Shown here: positions 16,961 through 25,238 of the stretch, in pieces
Layout: the number at the start of each line of letters is the position of its first letter
Numbering within the stretch: position 1 is the stretch's first letter
NCBI GenBank assembly: GCA_021774335.1
Contig: JAJFJD010000063.1
Span: 1 to 64,000 of the forward strand
Length of the DNA stretch: 64,000 nt
Reading direction: 5' to 3'
Source: Alphaproteobacteria bacterium
GTDB taxonomy: Bacteria; Pseudomonadota; Alphaproteobacteria; UBA8366
Program-made: the position numbers and the translations under genes
Notes under the pieces: model-generated
Told to the model about the DNA's origin: nothing
Database searches by the model: none
What the model saw: only the letters and a program-made list of their open reading frames with translations

Positions 16961-17629
16961 TTAGATTCCGCGGAGCCGGTTTTCCAGGGCGCGTTGCCAC
17001 AGCGGGTCCTCTTTGACGTCGCCGAACACCATGGATGCCTCGACCGGTGAGATATACCAGTCGTCGCGCCGCATCTCTTTCTCAAGTTGTCCCGGCCCCC
17101 AGCCCGCATACCCGACGATGTAGAGCACCTGTTTCGGGCCCTTACCGTCGGCGATGTCGTCGAGGATGTGCCGGTGCGTCGAGACCGCGACATGTGCGGT
17201 GACGCTGACTGTCCCGTTGGTCCGGTATTCCGGAGAATGCACGATGAAAGCTCTGCCGGGTTGAACGGGACCGCCGTAAAAGGCCGGCATCCGCAATCTC
17301 AGGCGCGGTCTGTCCTCGACGTCTTCATCGTTCTCGGACAGCGCATCTTCCTCGGTGACCTGTGCGTAACCGATGGGTTTGTTGATCACCAGGCCGAGCG
17401 CGCCGCTCTCGTCGTGGCGCACCATCAGGATCACGGTTCGGGCGAAACGCGGGTCCGGCATGTCGGGATTGGCGACAAGGAACCGACCTTGAACCGAGCC
17501 GTCGCCGGCGGGCAGGTCCGGATTGGTGCGAGCGGACAAGCCGGTTCCGGCAACACCCAACGCAGCCGTGAGGAGGATTCCGATGCTCCAGACAAGCGAC
17601 CTAAATTGAATTCCAGCGCGTCCCCGCAT
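16961..17629 (-). CDS. yqgE: YqgE/AlgH family protein with predicted signal peptide
   Basis: A 222-residue member of the UPF0301 (YqgE/AlgH) family, whose function is poorly defined. Family blocks are clear: GRFLVANPDMPDPRFARTVI, GALGLVINKPIG, FYGGPVQPGRAFIVHS, and near the end YAGWGPGQLEKEM. Most family members start directly at the equivalent of GRFLVA; this one has about 45 extra residues with a basic start (MRGRAGIQFRS) and a hydrophobic run (VWSIGILLTAALGVAGTG), which looks like an export signal or membrane anchor. I chose ATG 17629; the frame is open to a TTG at 17680, but no good ribosome site is seen for any start. Confidence 0.8.
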   Translation of the reverse strand: MRGRAGIQFRSLVWSIGILLTAALGVAGTGLSARTNPDLPAGDGSVQGRFLVANPDMPDPRFARTVILMVRHDESGALGLVINKPIGYAQVTEEDALSENDEDVEDRPRLRLRMPAFYGGPVQPGRAFIVHSPEYRTNGTVSVTAHVAVSTHRHILDDIADGKGPKQVLYIVGYAGWGPGQLEKEMRRDDWYISPVEASMVFGDVKEDPLWQRALENRLRGI

Positions 17630-17738
17630 CTGGCGACAGTACCACATTGCTTTGGTAACTGCGGTGTCGGCGCTGGACAAGATACAGTCTTAAAGCCATT
17701 CTGCGGACCGCACGAAAACCTTTCTCAATCAGGGATCA

Positions 17739-19841
17739 ATGACCGAAAACCTCACCCGGCTTCTCAGCCCGAAATCGATCGCGATCGTCGGCGTGTCGCA
17801 AGATTTCAACAAACTCAGCGGGCGGGTTCTCAAGTTTCTGCTGGATAAGGACTACGGCGGCGCAATCTATCCGGTAAATCCAAAGTATGACGCGGTTGCC
17901 GGGCATGTCTGCTACACGGACATTGCCTCGGTTCCCGGACCGGTCGATGTGGCTGTGATCGTATTGCCGGCACGCATGGTGACGGATGCCGTCGCGCAAT
18001 GTGGTGCTGCGGATGTTTTCGCCGCCGTTGTCTTCGGTTCCGGTTTCGGTGAAATGGGAGAGGAAGGTCGCCGGCAGGAGGCGGAACTAGTGAGGGTCGC
18101 GCGGGACAACGGGATTCGTATCTTGGGTCCGAACTGTCTCGGTCTATTCAACGCCTTCGAAGGCGCGGCAGTGTCCTTCAGCCAGTATCTGAACGGTCCG
18201 ACACGGTCGGGGCCCATCGGTTTCGTCACACAGTCCGGCGCCTTCGGAACGGCAATTTGCGCGCTTGCCCGCAACCGGGGCGGCGGGTTTGGCCATTTCG
18301 TGAATACGGGCAACGAGGCGGACCTAAACTTTTCCATCGTCATGTCAGGCGTTCTGGACGATGACCGGATCTCGGTCGGCGCCGGTTATTTGGAAGGATT
18401 GGCGGACGGCGAAGGGTTCCGACGCGTTGCCGAAAAGTCGATGGCGCTGGGTAAGCCCCTGGTCGTGACCAAGGTCGGCCGATCGGAAGCGGGTACGCGG
18501 GCGGCGGCATCCCATACCGGGTCGCTTTCGGGTGAAGATGCGGTCTTCGACGGCATTGCGCGGCAGTATGGCGTGGTGCGGGCGGCAAACGAGGAACAGA
18601 TGCTCGATATCGTGCAACTGATGTCGATGGCGGAATTGCCGGACGGGCATGGCGTCGGCATCATCACGCAATCCGGCGGCGCCGGCGTGTTGATGTCGGA
18701 CCGGGCGGAGGAACTGGGGTTACAGGTCCCGGAACTGGCGCCGGAAACGCAATCGGCCCTGCAGGATGCGTTACCCGCCTTCGGTGCGGCCGGGAATCCG
18801 GTGGATGTTACGGCGCAGTTCTTGGCGGAACCCGATATTCTCCGCAAATCCGTGCGGATCATGCTCGGCGACCCACGAATCCATATGGGTGTGATCTGGT
18901 TACAGCTCATGGAAGATTTCGTCGATGAGCTGATCGACCTGTTCCGCGAGATCAAGGAAATCGCCACGAAACCCTTCGTTGTCGTATGGGTGGCTGCGCC
19001 GGACGAAGCGCTCACGCGGATGCGCGATCTTGGCATTTGCGTCTTGCGGGGCGGGGTGCCGGCTATCGACGCGCTTGCGGCTCTCGCGACCGTGGGCGCT
19101 GCCCGGCGACGGCGTGTAGCGGATCAGTCGGCGCGGGACGCCATGGCGTTGCCCGCGTTGGATTTACCGTCGGCCGGTGGACCCGTACCCACGTTGGCGG
19201 CGGCGGATTTGTTGCGCGGCGTCGGTGTCGCGCTGCCGGAAACGCGTTTGGCGGTTTGCGAGGAAAGCCTGCGCGATGCGGCGGACGCGATGGGCTATCC
19301 CTTGGTTCTGAAGATCGAGTCAGCGGATATACTCCATAAGACCGAAGCCAACGGCGTCGCTGTCGGCGTGAGGGATTGGGAAGCGGCGCTGGCGGAATAT
19401 CGTCGCATTCTCACCGATGCTCGCGCCTACGATCCTGACGCACGGATCGACGGGGTCGTCGTCCAGGCGATGGGAGCTCCAGGTGTGGAACTCGTCGTTG
19501 GTCTGAAGAACGATCCTGCGTTCGGGCCGGTGGTGATGGCCGGGATCGGCGGCGTTTTTGTCGAAGTGATGAAGGATGTGGTGTTCCGGCACGCCCCGGT
19601 GACCGAAGCCGAGGCATCCGCCATGCTCTCTGACCTTCAAGGAGTCGCGCTGTTGGATGGTGTGCGCGGTGCAGCCGCTGCGGACAAGGCCTCGGCGGCG
19701 GCGCTGATCGCCGCGGTCTCCAGGTTCGGCGCTGCGGCCGGGGATCGTTTGCTTGAGCTTGACCTGAACCCTGTTTTCGCCGGGCCGGATGGCGCGATGG
19801 CCGTCGACTGGTTGATGGTTCTCGATCCGGAGCCGTCGTGA
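17739..19841 (+). CDS. Acetate-CoA ligase (ADP-forming)-type acyl-CoA synthetase, fused alpha/beta
   Basis: A 700-residue NDP-forming acyl-CoA synthetase. The N-terminal CoA-binding domain (about 1-135) starts LLSPKSIAIVGVSQDFNKLS; the succinyl-CoA ligase-like domains (about 145-450) contain the phosphohistidine loop AAASHTGSLSGED; the C-terminal ATP-grasp domain (about 470-700) has YPLVLKIESADILHKTEANG and VGLKNDPAFGPVVMAGIGGV. It makes acyl-CoA from acid, CoA and a nucleoside triphosphate, or the reverse. The CAGGGATC before ATG 17739 is a fair ribosome site. No GNAT domain is fused, unlike Pat-type relatives. It precedes the selenoprotein candidate by 72 bases on the same strand. Confidence 0.85.
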   Translation: MTENLTRLLSPKSIAIVGVSQDFNKLSGRVLKFLLDKDYGGAIYPVNPKYDAVAGHVCYTDIASVPGPVDVAVIVLPARMVTDAVAQCGAADVFAAVVFGSGFGEMGEEGRRQEAELVRVARDNGIRILGPNCLGLFNAFEGAAVSFSQYLNGPTRSGPIGFVTQSGAFGTAICALARNRGGGFGHFVNTGNEADLNFSIVMSGVLDDDRISVGAGYLEGLADGEGFRRVAEKSMALGKPLVVTKVGRSEAGTRAAASHTGSLSGEDAVFDGIARQYGVVRAANEEQMLDIVQLMSMAELPDGHGVGIITQSGGAGVLMSDRAEELGLQVPELAPETQSALQDALPAFGAAGNPVDVTAQFLAEPDILRKSVRIMLGDPRIHMGVIWLQLMEDFVDELIDLFREIKEIATKPFVVVWVAAPDEALTRMRDLGICVLRGGVPAIDALAALATVGAARRRRVADQSARDAMALPALDLPSAGGPVPTLAAADLLRGVGVALPETRLAVCEESLRDAADAMGYPLVLKIESADILHKTEANGVAVGVRDWEAALAEYRRILTDARAYDPDARIDGVVVQAMGAPGVELVVGLKNDPAFGPVVMAGIGGVFVEVMKDVVFRHAPVTEAEASAMLSDLQGVALLDGVRGAAAADKASAAALIAAVSRFGAAAGDRLLELDLNPVFAGPDGAMAVDWLMVLDPEPS

Positions 19842-19913
19842 ATAGGTGAGTTGTGCCCCCGTGCTTTGCAAGCTTAGGCGGTTGGCGGTAGGGTTACGAC
19901 AAAGGAGATTTCG

Positions 19914-20675
19914 ATGACTGTAGGCTATAAAGTTTTCTGGCGCCCTGGGTGAACAAGCTGCCTTCGTACGAAAGAGTTTCTTTCGTCTCACAACATCCCG
20001 TTCGAATCCGTTGACGTCCAGGCCGACCCGAGCGGCATGGCCGAACTGCAAGCGCTCGGCGTGCGGTCCATACCGGTCGTCACGCGCGGCAAGGAATATG
20101 TCTTCGGCCAGATGATCAAGGATCTGGCGGAGTTTCTCGGCGTTGACTATGACACCAAGCCGGAGCTGTCACCGCAGGAACTGATCGACAAGCTGGATAT
20201 GGTAACGAGCGCTTCGTTGCGTTTCGTCGCCCAAATTCCGGAAGAGAAGCTGGATCAGGATCTGCGCAACCGGAAGCGGCCGATCCGCGACCTGTGCTAC
20301 CACATCTTCCGCCTGACGGAAGTGTTCGTCGACGTGGTCGAGAAAGACGTCTATCTCGTCCGTGATCTGCTGAACCCTCCCGCACCCGCGGACGTTCGTA
20401 CGACGGCTGATCTCGTTGCCTATGGCACGGCCGTTCAAAAGCGTTTGCATAACTGGTGGGACGGCTTCGCCGCTAAAGACTGCGAGCAGGAAGTCGACAG
20501 CTATTACGGCAAACAACCGCTGCATAACGTGCTGGAGCGCCATACCTGGCATCCGGCGCAGCATATGCGTCAGTTGATGATGCTGTTGCGCGAGAACGAT
20601 ATCGAGCCGAACGGTCCGGTTCCCGATTCCGAACTCGACGGGTTGCCCATTCCCGAAAAGGTCTGGGACGACTAA
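19914..20675 (+). CDS. Glutaredoxin-DinB fusion selenoprotein (in-frame TGA = Sec13)
   Basis: ATG 19914 is preceded by an excellent AAAGGAGATTTCG ribosome site. The frame gives MTVGYKVFWRPG, then TGA (19950-19952), then TSCLRTKEFL, so the TGA replaces the first Cys of a glutaredoxin CxxC motif (U13-T-S-C16). The fold continues normally, with the cis-Pro motif RSIPVV (P54). Residues about 92-250 form a DinB-like four-helix domain with H130, H213 and H217 in the usual metal-binding pattern. Total length is 253 residues including Sec. A SECIS-like hairpin sits just after the TGA (19968-19986). Without read-through, the only product would start at ATG 20037, which has no ribosome site and lacks the active site. 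Likely a thiol/selenol redox enzyme; its substrate is unknown. A nonsense-mutated gene is the alternative. Confidence 0.82.
19968..19986 (+). promoter_or_regulatory. Bacterial SECIS-like stem-loop
   Basis: ACGAAAG (19968-19974) pairs perfectly with CTTTCGT (19980-19986) around the five-base loop AGUUU. The loop begins 22 bases after the TGA at 19950-19952 and has G in its second position followed by U. These values lie inside the published bacterial SECIS model (loop 16-37 bases from the UGA, a short upper stem, G among the first two loop bases), which SelB recognises. The hairpin lies within the coding frame, as bacterial SECIS elements must. Confidence 0.72.
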
Positions 20676-20693
20676 TCCTGAATGGTTTCAATG

Positions 20694-20720
20694 AAAAAGG
20701 CGCCTTCGGGCGCCTTTTTT
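20694..20720. terminator. Intrinsic terminator, bidirectional
   Basis: GGCGCC (20699-20704), loop TTCG, GGCGCC (20709-20714) followed by six T; the five A before the stem make it work in both directions. It separates the convergent glutaredoxin-DinB gene (stop at 20675) and the metallophosphoesterase gene (stop at 20725). Confidence 0.92.
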
Positions 20721-20724
20721 GTCG

Positions 20725-22827
20725 CTAGCGGTCGATGATCAGCAGCGATGGCGATTTTATGCTCGCCGTTCTTTGCAGGCCGATACCCTTTCCGGATTTG
20801 GGCTCCCGCCACGGAATGAGGGTTATTTCACCGGTTTCCAGATCGATGAATTGCGCATCGCCCTTTTGACCGGTGACCTGGGCCGCCGCAATCGCGGCTT
20901 TTGCTTTTCCGGACTTGCCGGGTTTCGGCAGATACAGGACGCAAAAATGCTTCTTGGTCAGGAAGGGGCGGGCCTGCATGCCGCCCTCCCGCCACGACGG
21001 GGCGAGCGTTATCTTTCCGGGATGCTCGTTGAGAACACCGACCAGGTGACGGAAGACGAAACTCGCCGGCCGCGGGTTGAAGCGCCGGTCGAACAAGCCG
21101 TGCCGCGGGAAGTAGCCACGGTCCAGGTCCATGAAGGTGTCGAGGAAGACTTCCACATTCGGCGTACCGGCCGCGGCAATCATGGCTTCGGCCACACGGT
21201 TCGCGATCTCCGCATCGTCCGTGTTGTAGGTGGCCGGGTTTTCGGAGGCGAGCCGGATATTGACGACCGCGCCGATCTCACGCTCGGTGGCGATCTTGCC
21301 GAATTCCTGCACGGCATCCCAAACCGAGCCGCCGAGGCCGATCCGGAACACGAACCCGTCCGCCGCCTGCCGCGCGCCGCGCCGGCGCAGGAATCCGTCG
21401 ACCAGATCGACCTCCGGCGCCTGAAAGCCATAGCTGACGAAATGCGAGAATTTTGAGCCCTCGGATGCCTTGTGCGCCGAGCTTTCGATATTGGCGATGT
21501 TGACGCGGATGCCGGTCTTCTTTTTCAGAGCCTGCAGCGCCGGAATGCTCTTCTGCGAGTCCTGCCACGGCAGGATGACCTCGTAGGAATCGACCAGCGT
21601 CCGGTTCTTCTGCAGGATCGATAGGACCTTCTTGTCGGGAATGCCGAAACTGAAAAGCGTGAAGCGGTGCCCGATCGCCTTCAGGGCGAGCATGCGCTTG
21701 CGGCGGTCGGCATCCATCAGGTCGCTGACCGGTGTGCGAATCTTGCGGATGCCGAGTTCCCACAGCGCCATCAGCGTGTAGTCGTTGCGCACGCGTTTGC
21801 GCTCGAACTCGTCCATTGGGCCGTTGTAGGGAAATTCGGTGACCTCGGCCCAAGGGTGCCGGACATGGACACCGAGCGGCGAGACGACGGCTTCTTTCGA
21901 GTGGCGGCTGCGCACCTTGGGCTTGGCCGCCGGAAGTTTTTGGTCCTTGTAGAGCGAGCGGCCCGCCGTCCGGTAGATGCGCGGTACATGCGTATTCGGA
22001 TAAACATCGACCATGAAGAAGCCGAGCTTGTCGGCATCGTTTCGGCCGTGTTCCGGGGCCGCCTCGACGCGGAACAACTCGCTGTAGTCCTGGCGGAAGA
22101 AGGATGTGGCGGGCAGCAGATAGCACTCGGTCCGCCCTTCGACATTGTAGAAGAAATTGTGGACGTGCCCGGCGAACAGCGCCTCGATCCGGTTCTTGCG
22201 GATCAGTGACAGCAGCCAGGATCGCTTCGGCTCGTCGATGTTGTCGTAGTTCCACGCCTCGTCGTCCGCCATGATGTAGGGCGGATAATGGGTGAAAAAG
22301 AATATACGCTTGCCCTTGTTCGCCGCGAGATCCTTGGTCAACCATTGTTCCTGCGCGCGTTCGCTGCGCAATCCCGAATTCAGGATCTGCGCGTTGATGA
22401 AGGTGAAGTGGCAGTCCTGATAGTCGAAGGAATAATAGTCGCGCCCGAAGTGTTTGCGGTAGAGCTTCAGGCCGAAATCGCTGACCGACGCCGCCGGCAT
22501 CGAGGGGTTCGGCTTGTCGCCGACGTCGTGGTTGCCGGGGATCATGTGCAGCGGCGCGTTGAGTTTCTTGAGTTCGCGGTTCGCCACGCGCGCAGCGGGC
22601 CCGTAAGTCGGCAGAACGGGTACCGGATGCACGATATCGCCGAGATGAATTACGAAGTCGGGATTCAGCCGGTTGACCTGTTGGACGACAAAGCGCGCGC
22701 GGCCGTTTGCCAGTTTGTTGACCGCCCAGGGGGAGGAGTTGTCGCCTTTCTCGGGTCGCATATGGGTGTCGGCGATAACGGCGAAACTGAACAACGGATC
22801 GCGGTGCGACCGCAAGAAACGCGCCAT
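20725..22827 (-). CDS. Two-domain calcineurin-like metallophosphoesterase
   Basis: A 700-residue protein with an AAGGGAA site before ATG 22827. Residues 1-about 290 are a metallophosphoesterase domain with all motifs: ADTH, GDIVH, GNHDVGD, FFTHYPP and AGHVHNF, so a dinuclear metal site is likely. After a Lys/Arg-rich linker (about 305-330) comes a second domain of some 340 residues. It shows repeated beta-alpha units (for example GIRVNIANIES, GFVFRIGLGGSVWDA, IGAVVNIRLASEN) and a closing VEVFLDTFMDLDRGYFPRHG, suggesting a TIM-barrel-like fold, perhaps glycosidase-related. This second fold is my inference. No signal peptide is seen. The substrate is unknown. Confidence 0.75.
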   Translation of the reverse strand: MARFLRSHRDPLFSFAVIADTHMRPEKGDNSSPWAVNKLANGRARFVVQQVNRLNPDFVIHLGDIVHPVPVLPTYGPAARVANRELKKLNAPLHMIPGNHDVGDKPNPSMPAASVSDFGLKLYRKHFGRDYYSFDYQDCHFTFINAQILNSGLRSERAQEQWLTKDLAANKGKRIFFFTHYPPYIMADDEAWNYDNIDEPKRSWLLSLIRKNRIEALFAGHVHNFFYNVEGRTECYLLPATSFFRQDYSELFRVEAAPEHGRNDADKLGFFMVDVYPNTHVPRIYRTAGRSLYKDQKLPAAKPKVRSRHSKEAVVSPLGVHVRHPWAEVTEFPYNGPMDEFERKRVRNDYTLMALWELGIRKIRTPVSDLMDADRRKRMLALKAIGHRFTLFSFGIPDKKVLSILQKNRTLVDSYEVILPWQDSQKSIPALQALKKKTGIRVNIANIESSAHKASEGSKFSHFVSYGFQAPEVDLVDGFLRRRGARQAADGFVFRIGLGGSVWDAVQEFGKIATEREIGAVVNIRLASENPATYNTDDAEIANRVAEAMIAAAGTPNVEVFLDTFMDLDRGYFPRHGLFDRRFNPRPASFVFRHLVGVLNEHPGKITLAPSWREGGMQARPFLTKKHFCVLYLPKPGKSGKAKAAIAAAQVTGQKGDAQFIDLETGEITLIPWREPKSGKGIGLQRTASIKSPSLLIIDR

Positions 22828-22870
22828 GGAAATTTCCCTTCTTAACGATTAGGCGTACAGGCTGCGGCCG

Positions 22871-23629
22871 TTAGAATGCGAAGCGCCGCATGCCGCCGTC
22901 CACGTGGATCACTTCGCCATTGATATAGCGTGCCAGCGGGGATGCAAGGAAGGTGATCAGATATGCCATGTCTTCGGGTTCGCCGAAATAACCTGCTGGA
23001 ATATTTGCCTTTGCGAACGCCTCACGTTCCGCGGGATCGGGATGTACCTTGTTCAGAATCTGCTCGCTGTTGATCCGGCCGGGCGGCAGCGAGTTGATGG
23101 TGACGCCGTCGCCGCCGACTTCGCGGGACAGACCCTTGGCCCAGGCATGAACCGCCGCCTTGGCGGAGTTCGCGACGTTCACGCCGCGCGGTTCGCTCGA
23201 GCCGGTGAGGTTGATCACCCGGCCGAATTTTTGTTCCCGCATCCCCGGGATGAAGGCCATGGTCAGCCGCCGCAGCATCTCGAAGTTCAGCGTCATGCCC
23301 TCATACCAGACGTCGTCGCCCGCATCCCACGGGACCGGCCGCGATCCGCCAGCGCTATTGATCAAAATGTCGAGGTTGCCGAGTGCGTCGTAGACCTGAT
23401 CGCGGATTGCTTCCGGCGCGCCCTGGTGCGTCACGTCCTGCACGATCACTGCCGGACGTTCAGCTCCCGTCGCTTCGATCTCGTCGGCGAGTTTTTCCAG
23501 CAGGTCTTCGCGTCGCGCCAGGACTGCGACCCGGCAGCCTTCGGCGGCGAGGATTTTCGCGGTGCCGTTACCGATACCCTGGCTTGCGCCGGTGACGAGT
23601 GCTGTCCGCCCTGTGAGGTGGAGGTCCAT
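22871..23629 (-). CDS. SDR-family oxidoreductase lacking the canonical Tyr
   Basis: A 252-residue short-chain dehydrogenase with a GGAGCACCGTGA ribosome site before ATG 23629. The cofactor motif TGASQGIGNGTAKIL and the NSAGG block are normal, and the Ser of the active site (LTGSSEP) is present. The YxxxK position reads ANSAKAAVHAW: Lys is kept but Tyr is replaced by Ala. The C-terminus (YINGEVIHVDGGMRR) is typical. Substrate unknown. It is divergent from the sulfatase at 23769, sharing a 139-base upstream region. Confidence 0.78.
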   Translation of the reverse strand: MDLHLTGRTALVTGASQGIGNGTAKILAAEGCRVAVLARREDLLEKLADEIEATGAERPAVIVQDVTHQGAPEAIRDQVYDALGNLDILINSAGGSRPVPWDAGDDVWYEGMTLNFEMLRRLTMAFIPGMREQKFGRVINLTGSSEPRGVNVANSAKAAVHAWAKGLSREVGGDGVTINSLPPGRINSEQILNKVHPDPAEREAFAKANIPAGYFGEPEDMAYLITFLASPLARYINGEVIHVDGGMRRFAF

Positions 23630-23768
23630 TCACGGTGCTCCTTTTTTGCTTTTGTTGTGGGGGCCGCCTGTTGCGAGGCTTTATTGTGTAGGATAGGCAT
23701 TCTGCGTTACCACAGGATCGAGTTCAAATCGGCCGCAGAGCGAGACACCGGAAAAAGGGAAAGAAATC

Positions 23769-25238
23769 ATGGTCAAACCGGCGAATATGATCTTCTTCAT
23801 GTCGGACAATCACACTCGCGACCTGCTGGGTGCCGCAGGGCATCCCGTGGTTCAGACGCCGACACTGGACAAGATCGCGACCAGCGGTGTGCGGTTCGAG
23901 AACGCGTATTCGACAAGTCCGCTTTGCTGTCCGTCGCGGGCCGGCCTTGCGACCGGACGCTATCCGCATCAGACGGGGTATTGGGACAACGCGCTCGCCT
24001 ATGACGGCAATACCCCGACGTGGCACGGCCGGGTCCGGGACCAGGGCCATGCGGCCGTTTCCGTCGGTAAGCTGCATTTCATGTCCGGCGAGAACGACAA
24101 CGGCTTTTCCGATGAAATCGTTCCGATGCATATCGTCGAAGGCAAGGGCGCGCTGATCGGCCTGCTGCGCGCGACGCAGGAAGGCGTTCCGCCGCGCACC
24201 GGACCGCGCGCAATGTACGACAAGTCGGGCATCGGTGAAGCGGATTACCAGCGCTACGACGTCCATGTGACGGAGAATGCGGTCAAATGGCTGCAGGATC
24301 ATGGCGCAAAGCAGGACAAGCCGTGGGTGCTGTTCGTGTCCTACGCCAGCCCGCATCCGCCTTTTGCCGTGCCGAAACGGTTCTATGACCTGTATCCCGA
24401 GGCGGACATGCCATTGCCGGTCCAGTTTGATGCTGCATCACGGCCGGATCATCCATCCGTCGCGCATATCCGCCAGGTGGATGGTCTCGAGGAGCCGGTC
24501 GACGAGGCCTATGTGCGGCGCACGGTGGCTGGCTATTGCGGCCTCGTCACGCATCTCGACGAGCAGGTCGGGCAAGTCATGAAGTCCGCCGAGGAATTGG
24601 GGCTGCTCGATAACACGCGGATTCTCTATACCAGCGATCATGGCGAGGCCGCGGGCAATCACGGCCTGTTTGGCAAATCCAACCTGTACGAGCATTCCAT
24701 CGGCGTGCCTTTGCTGATGAGTGGTCCGGGCATTTCGGCGGGTGGCATCATTTCGCAAATCGCATCGCATGTGGATCTGTTTCCCACCGTGGTCGAGGCG
24801 CTTGGTGCATCGCTGACCGATGAAGATGCGGACCTGCCGGGCGTGTCGCTGTGGCCCGCCGTTGGCGGACAGGAAACGGACCGGCTTGGCTTCGCCGAGT
24901 TCCACGCGCAATCGTCCAAGACCGCGGGTTATCTGTTGCGCGACGGGACCGACAAGTTGGTCTATCACGTGAACATGCCGCGCCAACGCTTTGATCTGGA
25001 GGCCGATCCGCAAGAGACGAATGATCTCGCAGCCGACGGCGGCGTGGATGCGACTGCCGATGCGCTGGAAGCGAAACTGCGCGAAATCCTTGATCCAGAA
25101 GCGGTGAACCAGCGCGCGATGGCCGATCAACTGGCGCATGCGGACCGGCATGGCGGCGCCGATGCAGTGCGGGACCGTGGCACCTTCAGTTATACGCCGG
25201 TGCCGGGCGACGACCTGAATCTGGAGAAAGTCGGCTAG
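23769..25238 (+). CDS. Type I sulfatase (Cys-type), cytosolic
   Basis: A 489-residue sulfatase/alkaline-phosphatase-superfamily hydrolase that removes sulfate from an organic sulfate ester. The N-terminal metal ligands are in MSDNHTRD, and the signature C53-C-P-S-R57 with TG at 62-63 supplies the Cys that is converted to formylglycine. Further metal-site blocks are YTSDHGEAAGNHG and KSNLYEHSIGVPL. No signal peptide is visible, so it probably acts on imported substrate. AAGGGAAAG precedes ATG 23769. A clear paralogue lies at 61411. Its stop overlaps the stop of the convergent desulfhydrase gene in a shared CTAG. Confidence 0.87.
   Translation: MVKPANMIFFMSDNHTRDLLGAAGHPVVQTPTLDKIATSGVRFENAYSTSPLCCPSRAGLATGRYPHQTGYWDNALAYDGNTPTWHGRVRDQGHAAVSVGKLHFMSGENDNGFSDEIVPMHIVEGKGALIGLLRATQEGVPPRTGPRAMYDKSGIGEADYQRYDVHVTENAVKWLQDHGAKQDKPWVLFVSYASPHPPFAVPKRFYDLYPEADMPLPVQFDAASRPDHPSVAHIRQVDGLEEPVDEAYVRRTVAGYCGLVTHLDEQVGQVMKSAEELGLLDNTRILYTSDHGEAAGNHGLFGKSNLYEHSIGVPLLMSGPGISAGGIISQIASHVDLFPTVVEALGASLTDEDADLPGVSLWPAVGGQETDRLGFAEFHAQSSKTAGYLLRDGTDKLVYHVNMPRQRFDLEADPQETNDLAADGGVDATADALEAKLREILDPEAVNQRAMADQLAHADRHGGADAVRDRGTFSYTPVPGDDLNLEKVG

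Noticed and set aside
20037..20675. A DinB-family protein starting at ATG 20037
   Set aside because: No ribosome site precedes it, and it would cut a glutaredoxin domain in half. The frame upstream of it, through one TGA, is clearly coding and has a strong ribosome site at 19914.
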